Of a stretch of 64,000 nt of DNA, positions 51,740-61,455 are shown piece by piece. The translations under genes were made by a program, and so were the position numbers. How positions within the stretch are numbered: the first letter of the stretch is position 1; the number at the start of each line of letters is the position of its first letter. The notes beneath the pieces were generated by a model, which saw only the letters and a program-made list of their open reading frames with translations, was not told the origin of the DNA and made no database searches. The DNA is from MH13 sp042140245 (GTDB lineage: Bacteria; Pseudomonadota; Alphaproteobacteria; Rhizobiales; MH13): the NCBI RefSeq assembly GCF_042140245.1, contig NZ_CP159483.1:1426001-1490000 (forward strand), read 5' to 3'.

Positions 51740-54412
51740 TTAGGCTGCAGCGGCGAGGTTGCGCAGCACATAGTGCAGCACGCCGCCATGCTCGACATAT
51801 TCGATCTCAACCTCGGTATCGATCCGGCAGAGCAGTTCGATCTCTTTCTTGGTGCCATCGGGGTACTCGATGGTGGCCTTTACGTTCTGGCGTGGCTTCA
51901 AGTCACCAGACAGCCCGTGGATCGAAACGATCTCATCGCCTTTCAAGTTCAGCGATTTGCGGCTGTCATCGCCAGTGAACTCAAACGGGATCACGCCCAT
52001 GCCAACCAGGTTGGAACGGTGGATACGCTCAAAGCTTTCCGCAATCACCGCTTTCACGCCAAGAAGGTTGGTGCCCTTGGCCGCCCAGTCACGTGAGGAA
52101 CCTGCGCCATACTGCTCGCCGCCGAAGACGACCAGCGGCACGCCCTGTTCTTTCCACGCCATAGCAGCTTCATAGATGGAGGTTTTCTCGCCATCTGGAC
52201 CCAGCGTGTAGCCGCCTTCGACATTGTCGAGCATCTCGTTCTTGATGCGAATGTTGGCAAAGGTGCCGCGCATCATGATCTCGTGATTGCCGCGACGTGA
52301 GCCGTAGGAGTTGAACTCACGCACCGGCACTTGGCGTTCTGTGAGGTATTGACCAGCAGGTGTGGTTTCCTTGAAGGCACCAGCAGGGGAGATGTGATCG
52401 GTGGTGATCATATCACCCAGGATCGCCATCACGCGGGCATTTTCAATGTCAGAAATCTTGCCCGGCTCCTTGGACATGTCCTTAAAGTAGGGTGGGTTCT
52501 GCACATAGGTGGAGGCTGGCGGCCAATCATAGGTCTGGCTGTCGGTGGTTTCCACGCCCTGCCATTTTTCATCACCCTCGAAGACTTCGGCATACTTGCT
52601 CTGGAAGGCTTCACGGGTCACCGTTTGGTGGACGAGGTGAGAAATCTCAGCCTGGGTTGGCCAAATGTCTTTCAGATAAACATCGTTGCCGTCTTTGTCC
52701 TGGCCAATGGGCTCGCGTGTCAGGTCCATGTTCATGTCGCCGGCTAGCGCGTAGGCGACAACCAATGGCGGTGAGGCCAGATAGTTGGCGCGCACATCCG
52801 GGCTGATGCGGCCTTCAAAGTTGCGGTTGCCGGACAACACCGATGTGGCCACCAGGTCACCATCATTGATGGCTTTGGAAATTTCCTCCTGAAGCGGACC
52901 GGAGTTACCAATGCAGGTGGTGCAGCCATAGCCAACAAGGTTGAAGCCGATGGCATCGAGATCGTCCTGTAGGCCAGCAGCCTCAAGATACTCCGACACA
53001 ACTTTTGAGCCTGGGGCCAGAGACGTTTTCACCCAAGGCTTGCGGTCTAGGCCTTTCTCGCGAGCTTTGCGGGCCACCAGGCCGGCGCCGATCATCACAT
53101 AAGGGTTGGAGGTGTTGGTGCAGGAGGTGATGGACGCGATCACCACCTTGCCGGACGACATGGCATAGTCTTCGCCATCAACCGGTACTTCTTTGTTGAG
53201 CGGACGCTTGAAGGTTTCGGCCATTTCTTTTTTGAAAGCTGAAGACGCTTCGGTCAGTGCCACAAAGTCTTGCGGGCGTTTGGGGCCGGAGATGGCTGCA
53301 CGGATGGTGCCCATATCCAGTTCCAGCGTATCGGTGAAGATCGGCTCGACGCTGTCATCGCGCCAGAAGCCGCAGGTTTTGGCGTATTCTTCAACGAGCT
53401 TGATGCGCTCTTCGGAGCGACCGGACATGTGCATGTAGCGCAGTGTCTCATCATCAATGGGGAAGAAACCGCAGGTCGCGCCGTATTCAGGTGCCATGTT
53501 GGCAATGGTTGCGCGGTCTGGCAGAGGCAGACGATCCAGCCCGTCGCCGTAGAACTCAACCAATTTGCCGACCACGCCTTTTTCGCGCAGCATCTGCACG
53601 ACTTTGAGCACCAGATCAGTGGCGGTGGTGCCTTCGACCATTTCACCGGTCAGCTTGAAGCCCACCACTTCTGGGATCAGCATGGAGATCGGCTGGCCGA
53701 GCATGGCAGCCTCGGCTTCAATACCGCCCACGCCCCAACCGAGCACGGCCATACCGTTGACCATGGTGGTGTGACTGTCGGTGCCGACCAGCGTGTCGGG
53801 ATAAGCAATCGTTTCGCCGTCCTGCTCATCTGTCCAAACGACCTGGGCGAGATATTCAACATTCACCTGGTGGCAAATGCCGGTGCCTGGGGGCACGACG
53901 CGGAAATTGTTGAACGCCTTCTGACCCCATTTTAGGAACGTGTAACGCTCCATGTTGCGCTCATATTCGCGGTCCACATTCATCTGGAAGGCGCGCGGGT
54001 TGCCGAACTCATCGATCATCACCGAGTGGTCGATAACCAGGTCAACGGGGTTAAGCGGGTTGATCTTCTCCGCATCACCGCCGAGCGCGACAATGCCATC
54101 GCGCATGGCTGCCAGATCGACCACGGCGGGCACGCCGGTGAAGTCCTGCATCAGCACGCGAGCCGGGCGGTAGGCGATCTCCTGGGTGGAGGTGCGCTCT
54201 TTGGCCCAGGTGCTCATCGCTTCGATGTCGGCCTTGTGCACCGTTTTTGCATCTTCATGGCGCAGCAGGTTTTCCAGCAGCACCTTCAATGAGTAAGGCA
54301 GTTTGGAAACGCCTTGCAAGCCGTTCTTCTCGGCTTCCAAAAGGTTGTAGACGGTGACCGTCTGACCGCCTGCGGTCAGGGTCTGGCGAGACTTGAAGCT
54401 ATCGAGCGACAT
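51740..54412 (-). CDS. acnA: Aconitate hydratase A
   Basis: Aconitase isomerises citrate to isocitrate with a [4Fe-4S] cluster. The 890 residues have the full AcnA/IRP1 layout; cluster cysteines are visible in SCTNTSNP and GCTTCIGNSGPL, and the swivel domain holds the YGAGSSRDWAAKG active-site segment. It is monocistronic, ends at a terminator and starts 190 bp from the divergent FkbM-family gene. No copy of the mdh/sdh palindrome is seen upstream. Confidence 0.98.
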   Translation of the reverse strand: MSLDSFKSRQTLTAGGQTVTVYNLLEAEKNGLQGVSKLPYSLKVLLENLLRHEDAKTVHKADIEAMSTWAKERTSTQEIAYRPARVLMQDFTGVPAVVDLAAMRDGIVALGGDAEKINPLNPVDLVIDHSVMIDEFGNPRAFQMNVDREYERNMERYTFLKWGQKAFNNFRVVPPGTGICHQVNVEYLAQVVWTDEQDGETIAYPDTLVGTDSHTTMVNGMAVLGWGVGGIEAEAAMLGQPISMLIPEVVGFKLTGEMVEGTTATDLVLKVVQMLREKGVVGKLVEFYGDGLDRLPLPDRATIANMAPEYGATCGFFPIDDETLRYMHMSGRSEERIKLVEEYAKTCGFWRDDSVEPIFTDTLELDMGTIRAAISGPKRPQDFVALTEASSAFKKEMAETFKRPLNKEVPVDGEDYAMSSGKVVIASITSCTNTSNPYVMIGAGLVARKAREKGLDRKPWVKTSLAPGSKVVSEYLEAAGLQDDLDAIGFNLVGYGCTTCIGNSGPLQEEISKAINDGDLVATSVLSGNRNFEGRISPDVRANYLASPPLVVAYALAGDMNMDLTREPIGQDKDGNDVYLKDIWPTQAEISHLVHQTVTREAFQSKYAEVFEGDEKWQGVETTDSQTYDWPPASTYVQNPPYFKDMSKEPGKISDIENARVMAILGDMITTDHISPAGAFKETTPAGQYLTERQVPVREFNSYGSRRGNHEIMMRGTFANIRIKNEMLDNVEGGYTLGPDGEKTSIYEAAMAWKEQGVPLVVFGGEQYGAGSSRDWAAKGTNLLGVKAVIAESFERIHRSNLVGMGVIPFEFTGDDSRKSLNLKGDEIVSIHGLSGDLKPRQNVKATIEYPDGTKKEIELLCRIDTEVEIEYVEHGGVLHYVLRNLAAAA

Positions 54413-54602
54413 CGGCGTCCTATCGTGTGAAAAACTGTGTCTGGCGGGTTTTCACCTGTGCTGCCATGGTTTCCGGCCAGTCAATCCGGTTGGTTGGTCT
54501 GCACTTGGTTCCTGCGTTCCCGATTTTGGCAGGTTGCGCTTCAGATAACCGGTTTTATAAGGCTTTCAAAGGGCAACAAAGGTCGCGGCCAAAGATAGTC
54601 TT

Positions 54603-55448
54603 ATGCCAAAAACGATTGGTGCTATGACTTTCGACGTCTTGCGGTCTGCCAATGCGCAAAGGACGCATTCTTCTATGATGTCACCCGCACCGCTCATTGC
54701 GCGTTTCCCATTCTTGCGGCGTTTGATTCCAAGTTTGTTGCGTCGCTACGCAAAGCTGTTCAAACATCGCTACCTGGTGGAAAAGCGTATGGGGCTATTG
54801 TTTCTGCTTGATCAGAAGAACTCAGTAGATCGTAATCTTCTTATCAAAGGCGCTTGGGAGCCTGCCCAAGTCGACATGCTGAAGCGGCAGATCAAAACGG
54901 CACGAACACCTGGCCAAAAAACAGTGTTTTTGGATATTGGTGCGCATGGTGCCCTCTACAGTATGATGCTGGCACGGCAGGGACTGGCCGACCAAGTGAT
55001 CGCGTTTGAACCAGACCCGGTGAATCTAGTTCAACTGAAAGCCAACCTTTTCATCAACGATCTGTTGGATCAGATCACACTGATCGAGAAAGCCGCGTCA
55101 GATGCACCGGGTCAAATTCGCTTTTTCATGGCTGACAGTGCTAATCGAGGTGGATCGCGAATGACTGAAGCTGGTGACGGTGGTCTTGCCGGTGAAACGG
55201 TTGTGGAAGCCGACCAGATAGATAGCATGGCTCCGCTGAAGGATGCGCTTGTTGTTGCTAAGATTGATGTAGAGGGCAGCGAAATGAAGGTATTGGCTGG
55301 CATGGAGGCGACTATCGCCAACAATGCTTGCTTGTTTCAAATTGAGAGCTTCACAGACAACGCACCTGCGCTAAAAACATGGATGAACGAACGTGGTTTT
55401 GATCACGTCGCTACCGTCGATTTCGACCACTACTTTTTGAAAAACTGA
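54603..55448 (+). CDS. FkbM-family methyltransferase
   Basis: The 281-residue protein has a SAM-binding fold of the FkbM type: VFLDIGAHGALYSMMLARQG (motif I), VIAFEPDPVNLVQLKANL, then AKIDVEGSEMKVLAGMEA, the family's hallmark DVEG. FkbM proteins O-methylate sugars or polyketides, often in surface glycans. Internal ATGs are possible starts because no ribosome-binding site stands out. It is convergent with a glycosyltransferase gene six bases away, which fits a small glycan-modifying pair. Confidence 0.88.
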   Translation: MPKTIGAMTFDVLRSANAQRTHSSMMSPAPLIARFPFLRRLIPSLLRRYAKLFKHRYLVEKRMGLLFLLDQKNSVDRNLLIKGAWEPAQVDMLKRQIKTARTPGQKTVFLDIGAHGALYSMMLARQGLADQVIAFEPDPVNLVQLKANLFINDLLDQITLIEKAASDAPGQIRFFMADSANRGGSRMTEAGDGGLAGETVVEADQIDSMAPLKDALVVAKIDVEGSEMKVLAGMEATIANNACLFQIESFTDNAPALKTWMNERGFDHVATVDFDHYFLKN

Positions 55449-55453
55449 GCAGG

Positions 55454-56518
55454 CTATTTGCTTTTTTCCTTTGTAAGTACGTGCGTAATCTCGTGGAAAA
55501 AAATGGGCGCGATTTTTGGCAGAAGATAACGCTCTGCGCAGCGCTCATACCCAGCTTTTGCTAGGCGTTCTGCAAGCTCTGTATCGCTAGCAACCGCGGC
55601 GATTGCATCTGCCATCGCAGCTGGATCTTCCTTGGGCACCAATAGCCCAGTGACGTCGTGCTCCACTATGCGTTTTGGTCCCAGGGTGTTCGTTGCAATC
55701 ACCGGCAGGCGAGCGGCGTTGGCTTCAACAACACCGATGCCCCACTCCTCAGCCCGCGACGGCAGCACATAGATGTCCATTGCATCGAAATAGGCATCTT
55801 TGTCCTCTATCCATCCATCGAAATGAACCAGGTCTTGGACGCCAAGCCGTTTTGCCAGCGCTATAAGTTTCTCTTTTTGCGATCCGTTCGAGCCGATACG
55901 CGTCTCTAGGCGTAGACCGCGCCCAGCAAGTTCAGCGATTGCCTCGATAAGCGTATCGATCCCTTTAGCTGGCTCCAGCAAACGCAGAGTGCCTACCGTC
56001 GGTGGATTTGCGCGTGATTGACGTGCAACGTAGGGTGGCAACGTCTCTAGCGGAAGAGCGTTATCTACCACCACCACGCGGTCAGCTGGGTAGCCCATGC
56101 TGATCATGTAACCGCGCTGGTCATCATTGATGGTAATGATGCGATCGGCTTTGGCGTAGCGCTGCGTTTTGCCACCATGGTAGATTGCGACAATGGGAAG
56201 GCCCGGATTGGCGCGCTTCTGTGCAGCGACATGACGACCATTGTTCAAAACCAGGATATCCGGTTTGGTACGTTTGATTGCTTGTCGAAGTCGCCTGGTT
56301 TGCAGCAAAAAGTTCCACGTCCCACCGCGCTCCAATCCTTTGATGGTGTGGTGCTCCAAATCAGTCGCCTCAAGGCGTTCCAGAAATCTGAACTGCTCGG
56401 GCACGATGGCAATTGGCGTTGCGCCCTCGCGTTGCAGCATCTCAAGGCTATTGAAGAACGCCTCTGTTATGCCTCCGCCACTTGCGATAGGGCAGACGAT
56501 AGCAATACGTGTGGACAT
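55454..56518 (-). CDS. Glycosyltransferase family 4-type protein
   Basis: The 354-residue enzyme has two Rossmann-like halves: RIAIVCPIASGGGITEAFFN at the N-terminus and VGTLRLLEPAKGIDTLIEAI, then VLPSRAEEWGIGVVEANAARLPVIAT with the E-x7-E nucleotide-sugar motif. It transfers a sugar from an unknown donor to an unknown, probably surface, acceptor. GGGA precedes the ATG; an in-frame start 19 codons upstream is rejected. It is convergent with the FkbM-family gene. Confidence 0.9.
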   Translation of the reverse strand: MSTRIAIVCPIASGGGITEAFFNSLEMLQREGATPIAIVPEQFRFLERLEATDLEHHTIKGLERGGTWNFLLQTRRLRQAIKRTKPDILVLNNGRHVAAQKRANPGLPIVAIYHGGKTQRYAKADRIITINDDQRGYMISMGYPADRVVVVDNALPLETLPPYVARQSRANPPTVGTLRLLEPAKGIDTLIEAIAELAGRGLRLETRIGSNGSQKEKLIALAKRLGVQDLVHFDGWIEDKDAYFDAMDIYVLPSRAEEWGIGVVEANAARLPVIATNTLGPKRIVEHDVTGLLVPKEDPAAMADAIAAVASDTELAERLAKAGYERCAERYLLPKIAPIFFHEITHVLTKEKSK

Positions 56519-56626
56519 ACAGTTCCCAGGTCTTGGTGTTAGGTGTCGAAAACTCAGAACATTTGTGCGTGGCAACCAATCTCAGTTGCCTCCTGGACGC
56601 AAGCGCTATGGGCGCAAGGATAGGCT

Positions 56627-57319
56627 ATGTGGTCTGATGCGCGATTGGTGATGACACAACTGGCGCTGTCGCGCGGTGAGCGGGCGCTGGTCGCTGGGCT
56701 GTCGCTGGAGCTTTCCGGTGGCGATGCGGTGGCACTTGTCGGGCCTAACGGATCGGGCAAGACCTCACTGTTACGGGTACTGGCAGGCTTGGCGGAACCA
56801 ACGGCCGGTGATCTGGTCATGTCAGTCGAGGGGGCGGATAGCGACTTGCCGCGTAACGCTTTGGTGCATTTGGGTGGGCACCAAGATGGGTTGAAGGGTG
56901 CACTGACCGTTCGGCAAAATCTTGATTTTTGGACCGCGTACTTTGGCGGTTCCGGTTTTTCAATTTCTGAGTCCCTAGATCAGCTTGGTGTTGGCCATGT
57001 GATTGATTTGCCCGCTGCCATTCTCTCGCAGGGGCAGAAAAGGCGGGTAGCGTTGGCTCGGCTGCTGGTTGCGCCGAGACCTATCTGGTTGCTTGATGAA
57101 CCAACGGCGGCACTGGATGTAGCTTCGACCACTCGGTTCCTGTCATTGGTGGAGGCCCATCGGGCATCTGGTGGTATTGTGATTGCTGCCACGCACACAA
57201 TGTTGGACCTACAAAACCTCAGAACGCTTGATCTGGGGGATTACCCTGCCCATGGCCGGGGCGGTGAACAGGCCGTGAGCGATGCCGAATCCTACTGGTT
57301 GGAAAGTGAACCCGCATGA
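56627..57319 (+). CDS. ccmA: Heme exporter ATP-binding protein CcmA
   Basis: CcmA powers release of holo-CcmE from the CcmABCD complex in System I cytochrome c maturation. The 230 residues have Walker A GPNGSGKTS, signature LSQGQKRRVALARLL, and Walker B WLLDEPTAALD. A Gly-rich HLGGHQDGLKG stands at the Q-loop. AAGGA precedes the ATG. The stop overlaps the ccmB start (ATGA). Confidence 0.95.
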   Translation: MWSDARLVMTQLALSRGERALVAGLSLELSGGDAVALVGPNGSGKTSLLRVLAGLAEPTAGDLVMSVEGADSDLPRNALVHLGGHQDGLKGALTVRQNLDFWTAYFGGSGFSISESLDQLGVGHVIDLPAAILSQGQKRRVALARLLVAPRPIWLLDEPTAALDVASTTRFLSLVEAHRASGGIVIAATHTMLDLQNLRTLDLGDYPAHGRGGEQAVSDAESYWLESEPA

Positions 57320-57984
57320 GCGCTTTCCGGGCGTTGATCGCACGCGACGTGCGGCTGGCAACTCGCGTCGGCGGAGGGGCGCTGACTGGCACGCTGTTTT
57401 TTCTGGCGGTGATCGTTACGATCCCGTTCGGCGTTGGACCTGACCTCAATCTGCTCTCGCGCATCGGGCCTGCAATCATGTGGATTGGAGCGCTGCTTGC
57501 CACGCTGATCGGTTTGGAGCGGCTTTTTCAATCCGACAAGGATGATGGCGCGCTCGATTTGCTGCGTCTGACCGACAGCCCGGTTTCAAGCTTTGTGATT
57601 GCCAAGGTCATTGCCCACTGGCTTGGGTCTAGCTTGCCCTTGGTTCTTGTGACGCCGTTGCTTTCGCTGCTTCTGGCACTGGAGCCCAGGGCGATCTTGG
57701 CGCTGACGGCGACACTCGCAGTAGGCACGCCGGCGCTGTCCTTTCTGGGGGCAGTGGGGGCGGCGCTTGCTGTGACTTTGCGTCGCGGCGCTCTTTTGAT
57801 GTCGGTCATCATTCTACCCTTTTCCATTCCGGTACTTATCTTCGGTGTTGCTGCCACCCGTGCTGCCATTGTTGAGCCTGATCCGTTTTGGCCGCCCTTC
57901 GCGTTGCTAACGGCAACCAGCCTCATCTATGCGGTCATCGGCACGTTGGGTGCGGCGGCGACGTTAAAGATTGGGGATGGATAA
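57316..57984 (+). CDS. ccmB: Heme exporter permease CcmB
   Basis: The 222-residue protein has six transmembrane helices and the family's FRALIARDVRLATRVGGGAL start and PFSIPVLIFGVAATRAA segment. It forms the channel part of the CcmABCD complex. Overlap of four bases with ccmA implies coupled translation. About 110 bp separate it from ccmC. Confidence 0.95.
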   Translation: MSAFRALIARDVRLATRVGGGALTGTLFFLAVIVTIPFGVGPDLNLLSRIGPAIMWIGALLATLIGLERLFQSDKDDGALDLLRLTDSPVSSFVIAKVIAHWLGSSLPLVLVTPLLSLLLALEPRAILALTATLAVGTPALSFLGAVGAALAVTLRRGALLMSVIILPFSIPVLIFGVAATRAAIVEPDPFWPPFALLTATSLIYAVIGTLGAAATLKIGDG

Positions 57985-58095
57985 GGTTTCGACCTCAGAG
58001 GCCTAACCAACGCCTGTAACTGGATAGCCCGCCACTGGCATGCTAAGCGCCTTGCTCAACGCTAGCTGGCAAAACAAGAGGATGCGAAGGCTCTT

Positions 58096-58863
58096 ATGGG
58101 CATTCTGGACTATGCCAATCCGACGCGGGTGATGCGCTTTTCGCGCGCTGTGAAACCATGGCTTCTCGGCCTTGGGCTGATCACGTTGGCCGCTGGCCTT
58201 TACGGCGCGTTCGTCACGGCACCGGCTGACTATCAGCAGGGCGAAACGATCCGTATCATGTATCTTCATGTACCGATGGCCTGGCTTGCGATGATGGCCT
58301 ATTCGATGATGGCGCTGTCAGCGATCGGAACACTTGGTTTTAAGCACCCAATGGCCGATGTATCTGCCAAGGCACTGGCCCCCATTGGCGCGACGTTCAC
58401 GGCGATATGCCTCATCACAGGATCGCTCTGGGGCAAGCCAATGTGGAACACCTGGTGGGTCTGGGATGCGCGGCTGACCAGCGTTCTCATTCTCTTTCTG
58501 GTGTATCTCGGCATCATCGCGCTGTGGCAGGCGATTGAAGAGCCCATCAAAGCTGGCAAGGTCACTGCGATCATCACGTTGGTTGGCGCGATCAATCTGC
58601 CGATCATCAAGTTCTCCGTCGATTGGTGGTACACGCTGCACCAACCGGCCTCTGTGTTCCGGGTGGATGGGCCGACCATCTATCCAGCGATGCTCTACCC
58701 GCTGCTGATATGCGCGGTCGGGTTCATGCTGGTCTTTTTCTATCTGCACTTTGCGGCCATGGAGAATGAACTGAAGCGGCGCCGTATCCGCGCCATGCAG
58801 ATGCGTGCTGCGCGCCGTGTTGCGCCGGAGCAATCAGTGGTGCCGCAAGGGAGCACAGCCTGA
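58096..58863 (+). CDS. ccmC: Heme delivery protein CcmC
   Basis: CcmC binds heme in the membrane and attaches it to CcmE. The 255 residues have six helices and the tryptophan-rich WNTWWVWDARLTSVLILFLVYLG, with heme-ligand histidines in LHVPMAWL and STL-HQPAS-like positions (YTLHQPASVF). The stop TGA overlaps the ccmD start (TGATG). Confidence 0.96.
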   Translation: MGILDYANPTRVMRFSRAVKPWLLGLGLITLAAGLYGAFVTAPADYQQGETIRIMYLHVPMAWLAMMAYSMMALSAIGTLGFKHPMADVSAKALAPIGATFTAICLITGSLWGKPMWNTWWVWDARLTSVLILFLVYLGIIALWQAIEEPIKAGKVTAIITLVGAINLPIIKFSVDWWYTLHQPASVFRVDGPTIYPAMLYPLLICAVGFMLVFFYLHFAAMENELKRRRIRAMQMRAARRVAPEQSVVPQGSTA

Positions 58864-59033
58864 TGGTCATTGATCACCATTTTGGATTCATTGCCTTTTC
58901 CTGGCTTGCAGGCATCCTTGGGTTTGCTGGTCTCGTGTTTTGGATTTGGCGTGACCGCAAAGCTTTGGATGCTCAACTCGCCGAACTTGAAGCGCAAGGT
59001 GTTGATGTCTCGCGTGCCAAAGAGATCTCATGA
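58863..59033 (+). CDS. ccmD: Heme exporter small subunit CcmD
   Basis: The 56-residue product has the CcmD layout: a short N-terminus (MVIDHHFGFIAFSWLAG), one transmembrane helix (about 8-28), then a positively charged and helical tail (WRDRKALDAQLAELEAQG). It overlaps ccmC by one base (TGATG) and ccmG by four (ATGA). CcmD is needed for release of holo-CcmE. The small size makes it easy to miss. Confidence 0.93.
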   Translation: MVIDHHFGFIAFSWLAGILGFAGLVFWIWRDRKALDAQLAELEAQGVDVSRAKEIS

Positions 59034-59632
59034 GCGAGCAAAGTGTGGATCAATCGACAGACGCGCCCAAGCGCAAGGTGAACTGGCTGGCGCTTGCACC
59101 TTTGCTCGTGTTCCTGGCGCTGGGCGGTGTGTTTGGCTACCAACTTGTGTTCGGCGGCCAGGCCAATGAAATCCCCTCGGCTCTGATCGGTCAGCAGGTG
59201 CCAGCTGTGGCGCTGCCACGGCTGGAGGACAGCGGTGTGCCGGGCTTTGGGCCGGATCACCTTGAAGGTCAGGTGACGTTGCTCAATATCTTTGCCAGCT
59301 GGTGCGCACCCTGTCGCCAAGAGCACCCCATGCTGATGCAGCTATCGGGCGATGATCGCTTCCAGATCATCGGGATCAACCAGAAAGATCAACCAGCCGA
59401 TGCGCGCCGGTTTTTGGCAACGCTTGGTAACCCCTATGACCGGATCGGTGTTGATCCGAACGGCCGGGCATCCATCGAATGGGGTGTTTATGGTGTGCCG
59501 GAAACCTTCATCATCGGCACCGATGGTGTGATCCTTTACAAGCACATTGGTGTGTTTGACGCCCGCGATGTTGAGGAGACATTTCTTCCCATTATCGAAG
59601 AGGCGCTTGCAGCGGCGGCGCCCGCGTCTTAA
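59030..59632 (+). CDS. ccmG: Thiol-disulfide protein CcmG/DsbE
   Basis: CcmG reduces the apocytochrome c CxxCH cysteines before heme attachment. The 200 residues have an N-terminal membrane anchor (about 22-42), then a thioredoxin fold with active site FASWCAPCRQEHP, the inserted VDPNGRASIEWGVYGVPETFII with the cis-proline VP. It completes the operon ccmABCDG; ccmE, ccmF and ccmH are not here. It follows ccmD with an ATGA overlap. Confidence 0.95.
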   Translation: MSEQSVDQSTDAPKRKVNWLALAPLLVFLALGGVFGYQLVFGGQANEIPSALIGQQVPAVALPRLEDSGVPGFGPDHLEGQVTLLNIFASWCAPCRQEHPMLMQLSGDDRFQIIGINQKDQPADARRFLATLGNPYDRIGVDPNGRASIEWGVYGVPETFIIGTDGVILYKHIGVFDARDVEETFLPIIEEALAAAAPAS

Positions 59633-59641
59633 GCCGCTGGC

Positions 59642-60196
59642 ATGAATGCCAAGCTGAAAACAAAGCCACCAACCGATAAGATCACAGCGCTATACGTTTC
59701 GCCCATCAAGGGCGGGATATTGGCGCTGTTTCTGATCACTGTCGGTCTCGCTCTGGTCGCCCTGCCGCATTATCTGATGTTTGTAACGCCAAGCGCCACA
59801 GCCACACCGCTGACGGCTGTTTTGGCACTGGTTTTCCTAGCGCTCGGCGCTGTTTTCATATGGCCCGGCTTCCAGTTCGCAAAGGCCATTCTTTTGCGAA
59901 CACCGCTTGCGACGACCGATGGCGAAACCGTTCACCGGATGCGGCTTGGTTTTGGCACCACTGAATTTCGGTGGGAGCATGTGGGGGAATTGGTCGTGCG
60001 TGGCGTATGGCTCATCTTGCTGGATGGCCGCATCCCACAGAGCCGCTTCACCCGCTTTATGTTTGGGGCAAAGGGTCTTTGGATCCCTTCGCTGTTTGTC
60101 TATGGCGGCGGTCGTAAGGTGATGCAGTTCATCATGGACTACCGCCCGGACCTCATCGATCCGGTGTTGAAGCGGCTCAATCGCGGCAAAAAATAA
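59642..60196 (+). CDS. Unrecognised two-helix membrane protein
   Basis: The 184 residues have two transmembrane helices (about 23-45 and 60-80) and a soluble C-terminal half of about 100 residues, with TTEFRWEHVGELVVRGVWL followed by a basic end. The pattern of a two-helix hairpin followed by a small beta-rich domain resembles PH-like-domain membrane proteins, only tentatively. It is 9 bp after ccmG and may share its transcript. Confidence 0.8.
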   Translation: MNAKLKTKPPTDKITALYVSPIKGGILALFLITVGLALVALPHYLMFVTPSATATPLTAVLALVFLALGAVFIWPGFQFAKAILLRTPLATTDGETVHRMRLGFGTTEFRWEHVGELVVRGVWLILLDGRIPQSRFTRFMFGAKGLWIPSLFVYGGGRKVMQFIMDYRPDLIDPVLKRLNRGKK

Positions 60197-60211
60197 GGCG
60201 TGGACACCACG

Positions 60212-60598
60212 TTACCCGGTCGAACGCTTCGCCGTTACGTCGATTTCCACCAGCATCTCTTCTTCCAAAAGATCGCAGATGATCAGTGTGGCCGCTGGGC
60301 GAATGTCGCCAAGCACATCGCCGGCTACTTTCATCAAGGCGGCAGCATCGCTGCGTTTGGTGATGTAGTAGCGCACGCGCACAATGTCGGCCATGGCTGC
60401 GCTAGCCTCTTCCAATACGTTTTGGATCGTGATGAAGGTGTTGCGGGTTTGCGCTTCCATACCCTCAGGCATTGTCATCGCGGTGTAGTCGTAGCCGGTG
60501 GTGCCGGACACAAACACCCAATTCCCGTCGACCACCGCGCGTGAATATCCGGCCTCTTTTTCGAAGGGCGAGCCGGACGAGATCAGTGTTCGGCTCAA
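60212..60598 (-). CDS. RidA/YjgF-family protein
   Basis: RidA proteins deaminate reactive enamine/imine intermediates. The 128 residues show ISSGSPFEKEAGYSRAVVDG, VSGTTGYD and QTRNTFITIQNVLEEA, ending LLEEEMLVEIDVTA, with the conserved glutamate. The arginine usual in IRPAATL (here in DIRPAATLI) is present. The TTG start overlaps the upstream stop (TTGA); using an earlier ATG would run 18 codons into the neighbouring gene. It ends an apparent operon with two other genes. Confidence 0.88.
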   Translation of the reverse strand: MSRTLISSGSPFEKEAGYSRAVVDGNWVFVSGTTGYDYTAMTMPEGMEAQTRNTFITIQNVLEEASAAMADIVRVRYYITKRSDAAALMKVAGDVLGDIRPAATLIICDLLEEEMLVEIDVTAKRSTG

Positions 60599-61455
60599 CG
60601 AAACTCTCCCGCTGACCAACGCTCGTAGATCTCTTGCGCGTCGCTGCTCCACTGTTCCAGAGGTGGGCGGGTGGCGGGCGCGCCCTCGTTGAGGAAGGCG
60701 GAATAGACTTGCTCACTTGCTGGATCGACGGCAAGCATGCCAATCGCGAACGCGCACTGACCGGGCAGACAGCCCGTTTGCAACAGAAAGTTCCCCTCGA
60801 TCACAGGTATTGTGCGGCTGCCAAGGTGGCGCGCAAAGATGCCAAGCTCATCCTGCCATGTTTCCAACAGCGCATCGTAAACGGGCTGCGAGGCATAGAG
60901 GTCAATGGCACTGAGATCATTGTAACCTCCGACTTCGCCATCCAGCGCGTCCCAACCACGATCTGGTTGTGGGGCGTATGTGATTGGGCCGAGGCGGTAG
61001 GGACCTTGTTCCAAGTCGAACATGACAACGTCACCATCTCGATAGAGTTCGGGAGGGCTGAAAAGGATCGCGCCGCCTGGGTAGGCTGCGCTTGCATAGG
61101 GGATGCAGGGTTGTCCGATGGGGCCTTGCAGCCAAGGCTGCCCAAATTCGATGGTCACCCCATACGGCGATGCAGGGCAAGCTGGATCCTCAGCGGCAGC
61201 TTGAACAATCAACCCAGCCATCTCGCCGTTGACGTCCACCAAGTCGAGGTCGATGGTGATCGCCGGAGCGCGCAGGATTTCGGTTCCGTTGGCAGCAAGC
61301 ACCTGAGCATTTTCGTCTGCCAGGATCGTAATCGTCAGATCGATCCCGCCAGATAGCTGGGCGACGTCTATCGTCTGCGCTTGCAGCAGACTGCTTGGCA
61401 ACGAAAGAGCGAGGCAGGCAAGCGCAAGGCGGGATTGTTTATAGCTGGGGATCAT
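60595..61455 (-). CDS. Unrecognised exported protein
   Basis: The 286 residues start with a signal peptide (basic start, hydrophobic core to about residue 24, cleavage near LQA-QT), then an apparently beta-rich domain and cysteines near PACPAS, QPCIPY and TGCLPGQCAF. No family was recognised. The gene overlaps its neighbours at both ends (ATGA with DUF938, TTGA with RidA), so the three are translated from one message. Confidence 0.85.
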   Translation of the reverse strand: MIPSYKQSRLALACLALSLPSSLLQAQTIDVAQLSGGIDLTITILADENAQVLAANGTEILRAPAITIDLDLVDVNGEMAGLIVQAAAEDPACPASPYGVTIEFGQPWLQGPIGQPCIPYASAAYPGGAILFSPPELYRDGDVVMFDLEQGPYRLGPITYAPQPDRGWDALDGEVGGYNDLSAIDLYASQPVYDALLETWQDELGIFARHLGSRTIPVIEGNFLLQTGCLPGQCAFAIGMLAVDPASEQVYSAFLNEGAPATRPPLEQWSSDAQEIYERWSAGEFR

